From: Clostridiales bacterium
Lineage (GTDB): Bacteria > Bacillota > Clostridia > Lachnospirales > Lachnospiraceae
Assembly: GCA_021199255.1 (NCBI GenBank)
Contig: JAJQIK010000037.1
Span: 1,888 to 41,993, forward strand
DNA: 40,106 nt
Direction of reading: 5' to 3'
Position numbers and translations under genes: made by a program. Under the pieces are notes generated by a model, which worked only from the letters and a program-made list of their open reading frames with translations, was not told where the DNA came from and made no database searches. Each line of letters opens with the position of its first letter. Within the stretch, counting starts at the first letter, position 1. Shown one piece after another: positions 18,911-26,487 of the stretch.

Positions 18911-19109
18911 TCTTTCGTATAATCCCCAAAATGCCGGATCTTGTATTTTGACTCCTAGCAAAGCTAGGTGGGTAACCGCAACCATCCTTCTGTCTTCCAC
19001 TGCTTAAAGCCAACCGGCTGGAGGCTTGACATCCACATGGCGATATAGGAATCCCGTTTAAAGTATCTGTAGGTTCAAAATAACAAGACTTTATCGCACA
19101 TTTCAGGTT
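18911..19109 (-). ncRNA. ssrS: 6S RNA (candidate)
   Basis: About 200 nt between its own promoter and its own terminator, with no coding frame. It folds as a rod. Segment 19071-19089 pairs with 18937-18956 in a long closing stem (GTCTTGT/ATTTTGA with TCAAAAT/ACAAGA, one bulge), with weaker pairing outside it. A wide internal region follows, with a small CCTAGC/GCTAGG hairpin (18954-18968) on the 3' side, then an apical arm. Size, long rod, central bubble and 3'-side hairpin match Firmicutes 6S RNA, which binds sigma-A RNA polymerase by mimicking an open promoter. The family call is from pattern memory and was not run against a covariance model. Confidence 0.7.
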
Positions 19110-19115
19110 AGTTCT

Positions 19116-19144
19116 ATTATAACCGAGTTCTTATGATATTACAA
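19116..19144 (-). promoter_or_regulatory. Strong sigma-A promoter of the 6S-like RNA
   Basis: Minus-strand TTGTAA (19139-19144), 17-bp spacer, perfect TATAAT (19116-19121). Predicted start near 19109. It lies about 40 bp past the pckA stop. Confidence 0.75.
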
Positions 19145-19183
19145 CTGGATTTTTCCGGCTGTAAAAATTTAACGAACCTGATC

Positions 19184-20788
19184 TTATAACTGAGGTCCTG
19201 CTGCAACAAGAGCCTTACCGGCATCGTTGCCTTCGTATTTCGCGAAGTTCTTAATAAATCTCGCTGCCAGATCCTTTGCCTTGTCCTCCCACTCGGAAGC
19301 ATCAGCATAGGTATCGCGGGGATCCAGAATGTTGGTGTCCACACCGGGAAGCTCTGTAGGAACCTCGAAGTTGAAGTAAGGAATCTTCTTAGTAGGCGCG
19401 TTCTTAATATCTCCGTTCAGGATAGCGTCGATGATGCCACGGGTATCCTTAATGGTGATACGCTTGCCTGTACCGTTCCAGCCTGTATTTACCAGATATG
19501 CCTTTGCACCGTTAGCTTCCATCTTCTTAACCAGCTCCTCGCCATACTTGGTCGGATGAAGCTCCAGGAAAGCCTGTCCAAAGCAAGCGGAGAAGGTAGG
19601 CGTAGGCTCTGTAATACCACGCTCTGTACCAGCCAGCTTAGCGGTAAAGCCGGACAGGAAGTAGTACTCTGTCTGCTCAGGGGTCAGAATAGATACCGGA
19701 GGAAGTACGCCGAAAGCGTCTGCGGACAGGAAGATTACATTCTTAGCCGCAGGTGCGGAAGATATCGGACGTACAATATTCTCAATATGGTTAATCGGAT
19801 AGGATACACGCGTATTCTCTGTCACGCTCTTATCCTTGAAGTTGATCTTGCCTTCCGCATCCAGCGTTACGTTCTCAAGCAGCGCATTGCGCTTGATTGC
19901 GTTGTAGATATCGGGCTCAGAATCTTTATCAAGGTCAATAACCTTCGCATAGCAGCCGCCCTCAAAGTTGAACACGCCCTTATCATCCCAGCCGTGCTCG
20001 TCATCACCGATCAGGAGACGCTTAGGATCTGTGGAAAGGGTTGTCTTACCTGTTCCGGAAAGACCGAAGAATACTGCAGTGTTCTCACCGTTCATATCGG
20101 TGTTTGCGGAACAATGCATGGAAGCGATCCCCTTCAGAGGCAGGTAGTAGTTCATCATGGAGAACATACCCTTTTTCATCTCACCGCCGTACCATGTGTT
20201 AATAATAACCTGCTCGCGGCTTGTAATGTTGAACATAACAGCCGTCTCAGAATTTAAGCCTAACTCTTTATAATTCTCTACCTTTGCCTTGGAAGCGTTG
20301 TAAACCACAAAATCAGGTTCAAAATCAGCCAGCTCTTCCTCAGTAGGCTGGATAAACATATTCTTAATAAAGTGAGCCTGCCATGCAACCTCCACAATAA
20401 AACGGATTGCCATACGGGTATCCTTGTTAGCGCCGCAGAATGCGTCTACTACAAAAAGTCTCTTCTCCGAAAGCTCTTTTACAGCCAGTTCCTTGACAGC
20501 GGCCCATGTTTCCTGAGTAGCCGGATGATTGTCGTTTTTATACTCGTCGGAAGTCCACCATACGGTATCCTTGGAGTTTTCGTCCATTACAATATACTTA
20601 TCTTTAGGAGAACGTCCTGTATAGATACCAGTCATTACGTTAACGGCGCCAAGCTCGCTCACCTGGCCTTTTTCAAATCCTTCCAGTCCGGGCTTCGTCT
20701 CTTCTTCAAATAACAATTCATAAGAAGGATTGTACACAATTTCTGTAGTTCCAGTAATTCCGTACTTGCTCAAATTGATTTCTGCCAT
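19184..20788 (-). CDS. pckA: Phosphoenolpyruvate carboxykinase (ATP)
   Basis: Interconverts oxaloacetate + ATP and PEP + CO2 + ADP. The ATP-type enzyme is identified by the P-loop GLSGTGKT (residues 242-249), the metal/kinase-2 segment [25 protein letters not shown], and [11 protein letters not shown] near the C-terminus. 534 residues, standard length. In anaerobes of this type it may run in either direction, including CO2 fixation to oxaloacetate. AGAGG is 11 nt before the ATG, slightly far. It is divergent from citrate synthase, which uses the same oxaloacetate pool. No clear terminator follows before the 6S promoter. Confidence 0.98.
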   Translation of the reverse strand: MAEINLSKYGITGTTEIVYNPSYELLFEEETKPGLEGFEKGQVSELGAVNVMTGIYTGRSPKDKYIVMDENSKDTVWWTSDEYKNDNHPATQETWAAVKELAVKELSEKRLFVVDAFCGANKDTRMAIRFIVEVAWQAHFIKNMFIQPTEEELADFEPDFVVYNASKAKVENYKELGLNSETAVMFNITSREQVIINTWYGGEMKKGMFSMMNYYLPLKGIASMHCSANTDMNGENTAVFFGLSGTGKTTLSTDPKRLLIGDDEHGWDDKGVFNFEGGCYAKVIDLDKDSEPDIYNAIKRNALLENVTLDAEGKINFKDKSVTENTRVSYPINHIENIVRPISSAPAAKNVIFLSADAFGVLPPVSILTPEQTEYYFLSGFTAKLAGTERGITEPTPTFSACFGQAFLELHPTKYGEELVKKMEANGAKAYLVNTGWNGTGKRITIKDTRGIIDAILNGDIKNAPTKKIPYFNFEVPTELPGVDTNILDPRDTYADASEWEDKAKDLAARFIKNFAKYEGNDAGKALVAAGPQL

Positions 20789-20874
20789 TTTACATTTAAC
20801 CTCTTTTCTTTCATATTATTAATCCGTATACATAAGCAGCGTGATAACTTCCTTACAATATCCGGTTCACTAAT

Positions 20875-20902
20875 ATTATACATGATAAAACAATAAAATC
20901 AA
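20875..20902 (-). promoter_or_regulatory. Promoter for pckA
   Basis: Minus-strand TTGATT (20897-20902), 16-bp spacer, TATAAT (20875-20880). It predicts a leader of about 80 nt. The shared 20789-21084 gap is very AT-rich and holds only this and the divergent promoter. Confidence 0.6.
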
Positions 20903-20988
20903 CCAAAAAACTTGCTGACAGAAACTTTTCTAAGGTATCTGAAAATTTTGTGAATAATGTTAATAATTTGTTAAATTCCCTTTTTTAC

Positions 20989-21018
20989 TTGTTTCTTACA
21001 TTTTTTTCATGGTATGAT
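20989..21018 (+). promoter_or_regulatory. Possible promoter for citrate synthase
   Basis: TTGTTT (20989-20994), 18-bp spacer, TATGAT (21013-21018), 66 bp before the start codon. Confidence 0.45.
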
Positions 21019-21084
21019 AATTATAATTGTGAAGAAATTAGGGAAAATTTTAAAGAATTTCGATGGCGAAAGGAGATTCTCATC

Positions 21085-22455
21085 ATGGAGCATAACAGTT
21101 TTTCTGAAATTACACCTGAAATGATACACCTTGCCGATATGAGCGAGCGGGCAGGCATTATCGATACAGATTTATTTACAAAATATGATGTAAAACGGGG
21201 ACTCCGGGACTTAAACGGCAAAGGGGTTTTAGCCGGCCTTACCAATATCTCTGATGTGCGCGCCAGCAAAATTGTGGACGGCGTACAGGTTCCCACCCAC
21301 GGACAGCTTTTTTACCGGGGGTACGATGTCAAGGATTTAGTGGAAGGGTTCGCCAGCGAGAACCGGTTTGGCTTTGAAGAGGTGACCTATCTGCTTCTGT
21401 TTGACAAGCTGCCCGACCGCAAAGAGCTGGACAGCTTCACCCGTCTGTTGAACAGCTACCGCTCTCTTCCTACCAGCTTCGTGCGCGATATTATCATGAA
21501 AGCGCCCAGCAACGATATGATGAATACGCTGGCCAGAAGCGTGCTCACCCTCTATTCCTATGACGACAGGGCAGATGACACGTCCCTTCCCAACGTACTG
21601 CGCCAGTGCCTGCAGCTCATCGCGCTGTTCCCGATGCTGTCCATCTATGGCTATCAGGCATACAGCCACTACCATAACGGGGAAAGCCTGTATATCCACC
21701 AGCCTAAGCCGGAGCTGTCCAACGCCGAAAATATTCTGCACATTCTGCGTCCGGACAGTAAATATACTCCCCTTGAGGCAAAAATACTGGATATCGCGCT
21801 GATTTTACATATGGAGCACGGCGGAGGTAACAACTCCAGCTTTACAACCCACGTGGTTACTTCCTCCCTGACCGATACCTATTCCGTCATCGCGGCCGCC
21901 ATCGGTTCCCTGAAAGGCCCCCGCCACGGCGGCGCCAATATTAAGGTAGTAAAAATGTTTGACGATATGAAAAAGAAGGTTGCAGACTGGTCCAACGAGG
22001 GACAGGTTGCAGATTATCTCACACGCCTGCTGCACAAGGACGCGTTCGACCACGCAGGGCTGATCTATGGCGTGGGACATGCGGTTTATTCCAAATCCGA
22101 CCCCCGTGCCGTGATCTTCAAATCCTTTGTGGAAAAGCTTTCTGAAGAAAAGGGGCTTCAGGATGAGTTCGCGCTCTACTCCATGGTCGAAAGACTCGCC
22201 CCGCAGATCATCTCCAGGGAGCGCCCGATTTATAAAGGCGTCAGCATTAACGTAGATTTCTATTCCGGTTTCGTATACGATATGTTAAATCTGCCGATGG
22301 AGCTTTACACTCCTATCTTCGCGATTGCCAGAATTGTAGGCTGGAGCGCCCATCGCATGGAAGAGCTGGCCAATAACGGCAAAATTATCAGACCCGCTTA
22401 CAAGACGGTCTGCACCGACAGGGAATATATCCAGATTGCAAAAAGAGATGCCTAA
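21085..22455 (+). CDS. gltA: Citrate synthase
   Basis: Condenses acetyl-CoA and oxaloacetate to citrate. The catalytic triad is visible as H281 (GPRHGGAN), H332 (GVGHAVY) and D391 (NVDFYSG). The 456-residue protein has an N-terminal extension of about 60 residues before VPTHGQLFYRGYDVKDL. The ATG at 21085 has AAAGGAGA 8 nt upstream; the frame opens back to 20950, but that stretch is AT-rich promoter DNA. With no other TCA-cycle gene nearby, the likely role is the oxidative branch to glutamate. A 2-methylcitrate synthase role cannot be excluded by sequence alone but has no context support. The stop codon lies within the loop of the terminator. Confidence 0.95.
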   Translation: MEHNSFSEITPEMIHLADMSERAGIIDTDLFTKYDVKRGLRDLNGKGVLAGLTNISDVRASKIVDGVQVPTHGQLFYRGYDVKDLVEGFASENRFGFEEVTYLLLFDKLPDRKELDSFTRLLNSYRSLPTSFVRDIIMKAPSNDMMNTLARSVLTLYSYDDRADDTSLPNVLRQCLQLIALFPMLSIYGYQAYSHYHNGESLYIHQPKPELSNAENILHILRPDSKYTPLEAKILDIALILHMEHGGGNNSSFTTHVVTSSLTDTYSVIAAAIGSLKGPRHGGANIKVVKMFDDMKKKVADWSNEGQVADYLTRLLHKDAFDHAGLIYGVGHAVYSKSDPRAVIFKSFVEKLSEEKGLQDEFALYSMVERLAPQIISRERPIYKGVSINVDFYSGFVYDMLNLPMELYTPIFAIARIVGWSAHRMEELANNGKIIRPAYKTVCTDREYIQIAKRDA

Positions 22456-22467
22456 GCATCTCTTTTT
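22440..22467. terminator. Bidirectional terminator, citrate synthase / membrane protein
   Basis: A perfect 12-bp stem, AAAAAGAGATGC with GCATCTCTTTTT, and a 4-nt loop. The T run is present on both strands. It overlaps the last codons and the stop of citrate synthase and also serves the convergent gene. Confidence 0.9.
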
Positions 22468-22478
22468 CATAGCTTCCC

Positions 22479-22868
22479 TCATTTCTTCGCTGCCCTTTCA
22501 CGCTCTTCCCTGTCCTGGTTCTGAAGCTCCATATACTGTTTCCTGCCGTTTCTGTAAGCAAGCGCGTATATGATAATCGCCACCAGAATCATGATAATTC
22601 CCACCCAGTTAAGGGCGATGTAAGAAAGATAGTAATCATTCACCAGATTCACAATCCCGGCTACAATAATCAGGGCTCCCGCAAGGATAATTCTCTTATA
22701 CATATACTCGATATAACCGGTTTTATCCTTGATATTCTTCTCATCGGTATTTTTATCCAGCATCACATTGGCCGCTACCGTCCCGTTCCTTTTCGCCATG
22801 CACGCGGTATAAATTAAATATATGCCGCTGCCCACAAACAAAACGTCGATCAATCCGTTCATTCCCAT
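22479..22868 (-). CDS. Small membrane protein of unknown function
   Basis: 129 residues with about three hydrophobic helices (near residues 5-25, 60-80 and 85-105) and a charged C-terminal tail ending QNQDREERERAAKK, predicted cytosolic. No family recognised. The ATG lies 6 nt after the stop of the receiver-domain gene, whose GAGGAA end may serve as its ribosome site, so it is coupled to that gene. A second ATG two codons in is possible. Confidence 0.75.
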   Translation of the reverse strand: MGMNGLIDVLFVGSGIYLIYTACMAKRNGTVAANVMLDKNTDEKNIKDKTGYIEYMYKRIILAGALIIVAGIVNLVNDYYLSYIALNWVGIIMILVAIIIYALAYRNGRKQYMELQNQDREERERAAKK

Positions 22869-22874
22869 TTTGGC

Positions 22875-23243
22875 TTATTCCTCTTCTTTCCAAACTGCCT
22901 CGATCCGCTCCAGCAGAAGCTGCGGTTCAAAGGGCTTGCTGATAAAATCTACAGCCCCCAGGGCCATTCCCCTCTCCTGACTCTCCTTCGCACAGTCCGC
23001 GGAAATCAAAATAACGGGAATCCGCGCGGTAGCCGAATCCTTCTTCAAATGCTCCATTACCTCATAGCCGTTCATTCCCTGCATACAAATATCCAACAGG
23101 ATCAGATCCGGGATATGGGAATGTAAATACCTGACCGCTTCCTCACTTGACTTTAACATGGTCACCTGATAGCGATCCTTTAAAATCATGCCGGCACATT
23201 TCAAATTCGTGGATACATCGTCAACCACCAGAATATGTTTCAT
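22875..23243 (-). CDS. Stand-alone response-regulator receiver domain (CheY-like)
   Basis: 122 residues that are all receiver domain. The acidic pocket is D8/D9, the phosphoacceptor is D51 (LILLDICM), and the conserved Ser/Thr and Lys are S81 and K103 (ISKPF). There is no DNA-binding or enzymatic output domain and no histidine kinase nearby. It starts 2 nt after the thrC stop with no good ribosome site, which points to translational coupling with thrC. Single-domain receivers act by protein contact, as CheY or Spo0F do, and its partner is unknown. cheR lies 13 kb away in the same window, and a chemotaxis link is only a possibility. Confidence 0.92.
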   Translation of the reverse strand: MKHILVVDDVSTNLKCAGMILKDRYQVTMLKSSEEAVRYLHSHIPDLILLDICMQGMNGYEVMEHLKKDSATARIPVILISADCAKESQERGMALGAVDFISKPFEPQLLLERIEAVWKEEE

Positions 23244-23245
23244 AA

Positions 23246-24739
23246 TTACGCGTGTATACCCAGAAAACGTTTTACAACTGCTTTCATTTCTGCCTTATCA
23301 CACACGCTGTCATGAATAACCGGAGCCGTTCTGATCTCCTGAATCGCATTGGGTATCTCCACATTGCCAATTCTGGATAGCTCGTCCACCAACTCAAAAT
23401 CGGACATCTGGTCATATTTAGGGTCAATCGCGTTCATCACGCTTCTCGTAAATTTAAAAGGACTGGCCGTAGAGGCAATCACTGTCTTGGCCGTATCCCC
23501 GGTCTCCGCCGCATACTTCTGGTATACGGCGCTGGCCACCGCCGTATGGGTATCCAGCACATATCCCGTTTTCTCATACAATTCCCTGATACGGGCCGCC
23601 GTCTCCTCCTCATCGGCATAATTTCCATAAAAATCATCAAGCTCCGCCTGCATCTGATCCGTGATCTGATAACTTCCCTCTCTGGAAAGCGCCGCCATAA
23701 GCTCTGCGTTCTTCCGGGCGTCCTTTCCTGCGATACGGTAAATCAGACGTTCCAGATTACTGGAAATCAAAATATCCATGGAAGGAGAGCTTGTCAGGAT
23801 AAACTCCCGGTTGCGGTCATATCTGCCGGTCGAGAAGAAATCATACAGCACCTTATTTTCATTGGAAGCGCAGATTAATTTCCCGATCGGAACGCCCATA
23901 TTTTTGGCATAGAACGCCGCCAGGATATTCCCGAAATTACCGGTAGGGACGGCCACATTGATTCTTTCACCGGCTGCGATTCTGCCGCCCTCCAGCAGCT
24001 TCGCATAGGCATAGACATAATACACTATCTGGGGCACGAGACGACCGATATTAATGGAATTGGCAGAGGAAAACTGCAAGCCTGCGTCCGCCATCTCCTG
24101 AGCCAGTTCCTTATCATTGAAGAGCTGCTTCACTCCGGTCTGGGCGTCGTCAAAATTGCCATGAATCCCCACCACAAAGGTATTCTTTCCCTTCTGCGTT
24201 ACCATCTGCTTCTCCTGAATAGGGCTGACGCCGTTCTTCGGGTAGAAAACGATAATCTTAGTTCCCTTCACATCGGCGAAGCCTGCCAGGGCGGCCTTGC
24301 CCGTGTCGCCTGAGGTGGCCGTCAGAATGACGATTTCATTCTGGACGTGATTCTTCCTGGCGGCAGTAATCATCAAATGCGGCAGAATCGATAACGCCAT
24401 ATCCTTAAAGGCGATCGTAGCGCCGTGAAACAGCTCCAGATAATATGTACCCTCCGCCTCCACAAGCGGCGCAATCACTTCCGTATCAAACTTGGAATCA
24501 TAGGCTCTGTCAATGCAATTCTTCAGCTCCTGCTCCGTATAATCCGTAAGGAAAAGCTTCATCACCTGATAAGCGATCTCCTGATAGGTTTGGCCGGCAA
24601 GCTCCTCTATCCCGCACTCCAAAGCCGGAATGTGATCCGGCACAAACAAACCGCCGTCCTCCGATAAGCCTTGCAATATTGCCTGAGATGCCGTGAGCTT
24701 TTTCCCAGCCCCTCTTGTACTGCTGTATAACACTTCCAT
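23246..24739 (-). CDS. thrC: Threonine synthase
   Basis: A PLP enzyme converting O-phosphohomoserine to threonine. The PLP lysine is K112 in FHGATIAFKDMAL, and TSGDTGKAAL binds the phosphate. 497 residues from ATG 24739 (MEVLYSSTRGAGKK), the usual N-terminus. Neither this nor the in-frame ATG nine codons earlier has a well-spaced ribosome site; AAAGG sits 15 nt before the chosen one. The leader contains an 8-bp hairpin. It heads a three-gene run with the receiver domain and the small membrane protein. Confidence 0.95.
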   Translation of the reverse strand: MEVLYSSTRGAGKKLTASQAILQGLSEDGGLFVPDHIPALECGIEELAGQTYQEIAYQVMKLFLTDYTEQELKNCIDRAYDSKFDTEVIAPLVEAEGTYYLELFHGATIAFKDMALSILPHLMITAARKNHVQNEIVILTATSGDTGKAALAGFADVKGTKIIVFYPKNGVSPIQEKQMVTQKGKNTFVVGIHGNFDDAQTGVKQLFNDKELAQEMADAGLQFSSANSINIGRLVPQIVYYVYAYAKLLEGGRIAAGERINVAVPTGNFGNILAAFYAKNMGVPIGKLICASNENKVLYDFFSTGRYDRNREFILTSSPSMDILISSNLERLIYRIAGKDARKNAELMAALSREGSYQITDQMQAELDDFYGNYADEEETAARIRELYEKTGYVLDTHTAVASAVYQKYAAETGDTAKTVIASTASPFKFTRSVMNAIDPKYDQMSDFELVDELSRIGNVEIPNAIQEIRTAPVIHDSVCDKAEMKAVVKRFLGIHA

Positions 24740-24770
24740 CTTACTAAAACCATGCCTTTCGTACATTCTT

Positions 24771-24793
24771 GCGTAAGCACTCGCGGCTTACGC
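24771..24793 (-). promoter_or_regulatory. Hairpin in the thrC 5' leader
   Basis: A perfect 8-bp inverted repeat, GCGTAAGC and GCTTACGC, around 7 nt, starting about 8 nt after the predicted transcription start. There is no T run, so it is not a terminator. It could stabilise the message or be an operator. Its role is unknown. Confidence 0.4.
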
Positions 24794-24806
24794 CCGTTAT
24801 ACAGTG

Positions 24807-24835
24807 ATTGTATCACACAATCTTTTGTTGCGCAA
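24807..24835 (-). promoter_or_regulatory. Promoter for thrC
   Basis: Minus-strand TTGCGC (24830-24835), 17-bp spacer, TACAAT (24807-24812), about 68 bp before the start codon. Confidence 0.5.
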
Positions 24836-24867
24836 TAACACTCCGCCCGGCCTGCCAAACCGCTCCC

Positions 24868-25488
24868 CTACAGATAAAATTCATGATTTCCATAGGCGAA
24901 CAGCTTTGTCAGCTTACGGTCAAACCACTGGAGATTCTCAGAATCCGCTTTCTCCCGCGCGCAGAAATACAAGGCGCCCTGAGAGATATCCTCTCCGTAC
25001 AACGCCCGTTCCACGGCTTCTATGGTATCATCGCTGACGCTGACGCTCTGGTACCGCCCGTCCACGGTAGGCGAAAATTGCGCAATCCCCTGTTCCTTCT
25101 GCATAACGACATCCCACACCGTATCGGGGAACTGGCTGCTGTTAACTCGGTTTAGCACCACATTGGCCACCAGCAGCTTCCCGTTCTGATCCTCTCCGCC
25201 TGCCTCCGCTTCCACAATTCTTAAAAGCGCCTCGTAATCCTTGTCCGATAATTGATACTGAATCGTCCTCTCCAGCACCTCATAATCCACAATCCTCTGC
25301 CCGGAGGACACGCAGGCGACCATTTCCACAAAGCTTTGCCTGTCCTCCCCCATGGTTTCACTCAGATATTCCATCTGAAAAGCGGGCTTGGCCGCAATCC
25401 GATTAATTTTGAGCTCTCTGGCACAGACCCACGATGAAACCACCGTCATGCTCGCCAGCAGAAACCCGGTAATATATTTCCTGTACAT
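24868..25488 (-). CDS. SleB-type cell wall hydrolase
   Basis: 206 residues. An N-terminal signal/anchor (about 5-22) exports it. The C-terminal half (from about 82) is a Hydrolase_2 (SleB) domain: DYEALLRIVEAEAGGEDQNG with the likely catalytic Glu (E95), then VANVVLNRVNSSQFPDTVWDVV and QFSPTVDGRY. SleB enzymes are lytic transglycosylases of spore cortex; SleB-domain proteins in Clostridia can also act on vegetative wall. It lacks the N-terminal peptidoglycan-binding repeat of Bacillus SleB. GGAGG is 4-5 nt before the ATG in the context GGAATGGAGGAAAG, like pheS and pheT. It is divergent from the AP2 gene. Confidence 0.88.
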   Translation of the reverse strand: MYRKYITGFLLASMTVVSSWVCARELKINRIAAKPAFQMEYLSETMGEDRQSFVEMVACVSSGQRIVDYEVLERTIQYQLSDKDYEALLRIVEAEAGGEDQNGKLLVANVVLNRVNSSQFPDTVWDVVMQKEQGIAQFSPTVDGRYQSVSVSDDTIEAVERALYGEDISQGALYFCAREKADSENLQWFDRKLTKLFAYGNHEFYL

Positions 25489-25638
25489 CTTTCCTCCATT
25501 CCTGCATCATAAATGGAATACTTTTTCTTATTCCCCGACATGAAATAAAGCTTCCCAATACATTTCGCTGCGTACCCTTACTGGAAAATCTATTCATGGT
25601 TATATTTTATACAGGAAACAGGAAAAATATTTCTGAAT

Positions 25639-25666
25639 TTGTTTTTTTTCTCAAAAATGGTACAAT
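25639..25666 (+). promoter_or_regulatory. Promoter for the AP2-domain gene
   Basis: TTGTTT (25639-25644), 16-bp spacer ending in TGG, TACAAT (25661-25666), so an extended -10. The predicted start near 25672 falls at the ribosome site AAGGAGG, which leaves a very short leader. Confidence 0.5.
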
Positions 25667-25689
25667 TACTAAAAGGAGGTTCGCAGGTC

Positions 25690-26487
25690 ATGAAACGGCA
25701 GTTACCGGGAGTTTATACGGCGGTGCGTAAAGATGGAAGCATCTATTACCGCGCTTCATTAACTTATCGCAATAAGCATATCAGCCTCGGCAGCTATGCC
25801 TCCGCCTCGGACGCGCACCAATCCTATCTGAGTGCCTCAGCGCTGCTGCAGAACGCTGAGCTTGGCCTCAGTTCCTATCAGCCGGATTCGCCTCTTGCCT
25901 TTGAGAAATGGATTTGTCTTCTGAACTTCAGGGATAACGGACTCTATTTTGCCACGCCGATTTACATACGCCCCAAGTTTTTTTATTATTATTTTTCTCC
26001 CTCAGATTTTTTTATCTTTGATACGGAGGATTTGTTCTACTATTCTTCTCGTAAAATTTCCCACCGAGGCAATCATTACTTTGTGGCCGATTACGGCATG
26101 CAAGTCAATATTATGAACCGCTACGGCATTAAGAATTATGCCGTTGAGGGCAGAGATTACCGTTTTATCAACGGCAATAATCATGATTTTCGATATGAAA
26201 ATATCGAAATTATCAACCGCTACAACGGCGTCTGCGCCATCCCCCATCAAAGCGGCGTCCGGTATCAGGTAAAAATCCATATAAAGGGCAATGTAACGGT
26301 GGGCACCTACCAGTCTGAGCTGGAAGCGGCCATCGCTTACAACAAGGCCATTGATCTCCTGAAAAAAGCCGGCATAAACAAGGCTTATACTCCCAATTAC
26401 ATGGAAGGAATTTCACCCGCCGTTTATGCCGACTTATATTCCTCTGTAAAGGTATCTTCCTATCTGACCCGCTATCGCTCCGAATAA
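25690..26487 (+). CDS. AP2-domain protein derived from an HNH endonuclease
   Basis: 265 residues with two AP2-like three-stranded segments: residues 7-50 (GVYTAVRKDGSIYYRASLTY...LGSYASASDAHQSY) and 179-227 (GVCAIPHQSGVRYQVKIHI...VGTYQSELEAAIAYNKA). Between them, 105-176 has the shape of the HNH core of phage AP2-HNH nucleases (FDTEDLFYYS...RFINGNNHDFRYENIEII). The residues matching the catalytic DH and the central Asn read R158-F159 and F167, so cleavage is probably lost. A DNA-binding or regulatory role is inferred. ATG 25690 has AAGGAGG 10 nt upstream; the 17 codons before it lie in the promoter. The 3' end overlaps the convergent GH25 gene by 16 nt. Confidence 0.75.
   Translation: MKRQLPGVYTAVRKDGSIYYRASLTYRNKHISLGSYASASDAHQSYLSASALLQNAELGLSSYQPDSPLAFEKWICLLNFRDNGLYFATPIYIRPKFFYYYFSPSDFFIFDTEDLFYYSSRKISHRGNHYFVADYGMQVNIMNRYGIKNYAVEGRDYRFINGNNHDFRYENIEIINRYNGVCAIPHQSGVRYQVKIHIKGNVTVGTYQSELEAAIAYNKAIDLLKKAGINKAYTPNYMEGISPAVYADLYSSVKVSSYLTRYRSE

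Noticed and set aside
18824-19000. 59-residue N-terminal extension of the SpoIID-like protein
   Set aside because: It would translate the 6S-like RNA's terminator region. The internal ATG at 18823 has a ribosome site and is followed directly by the membrane anchor.
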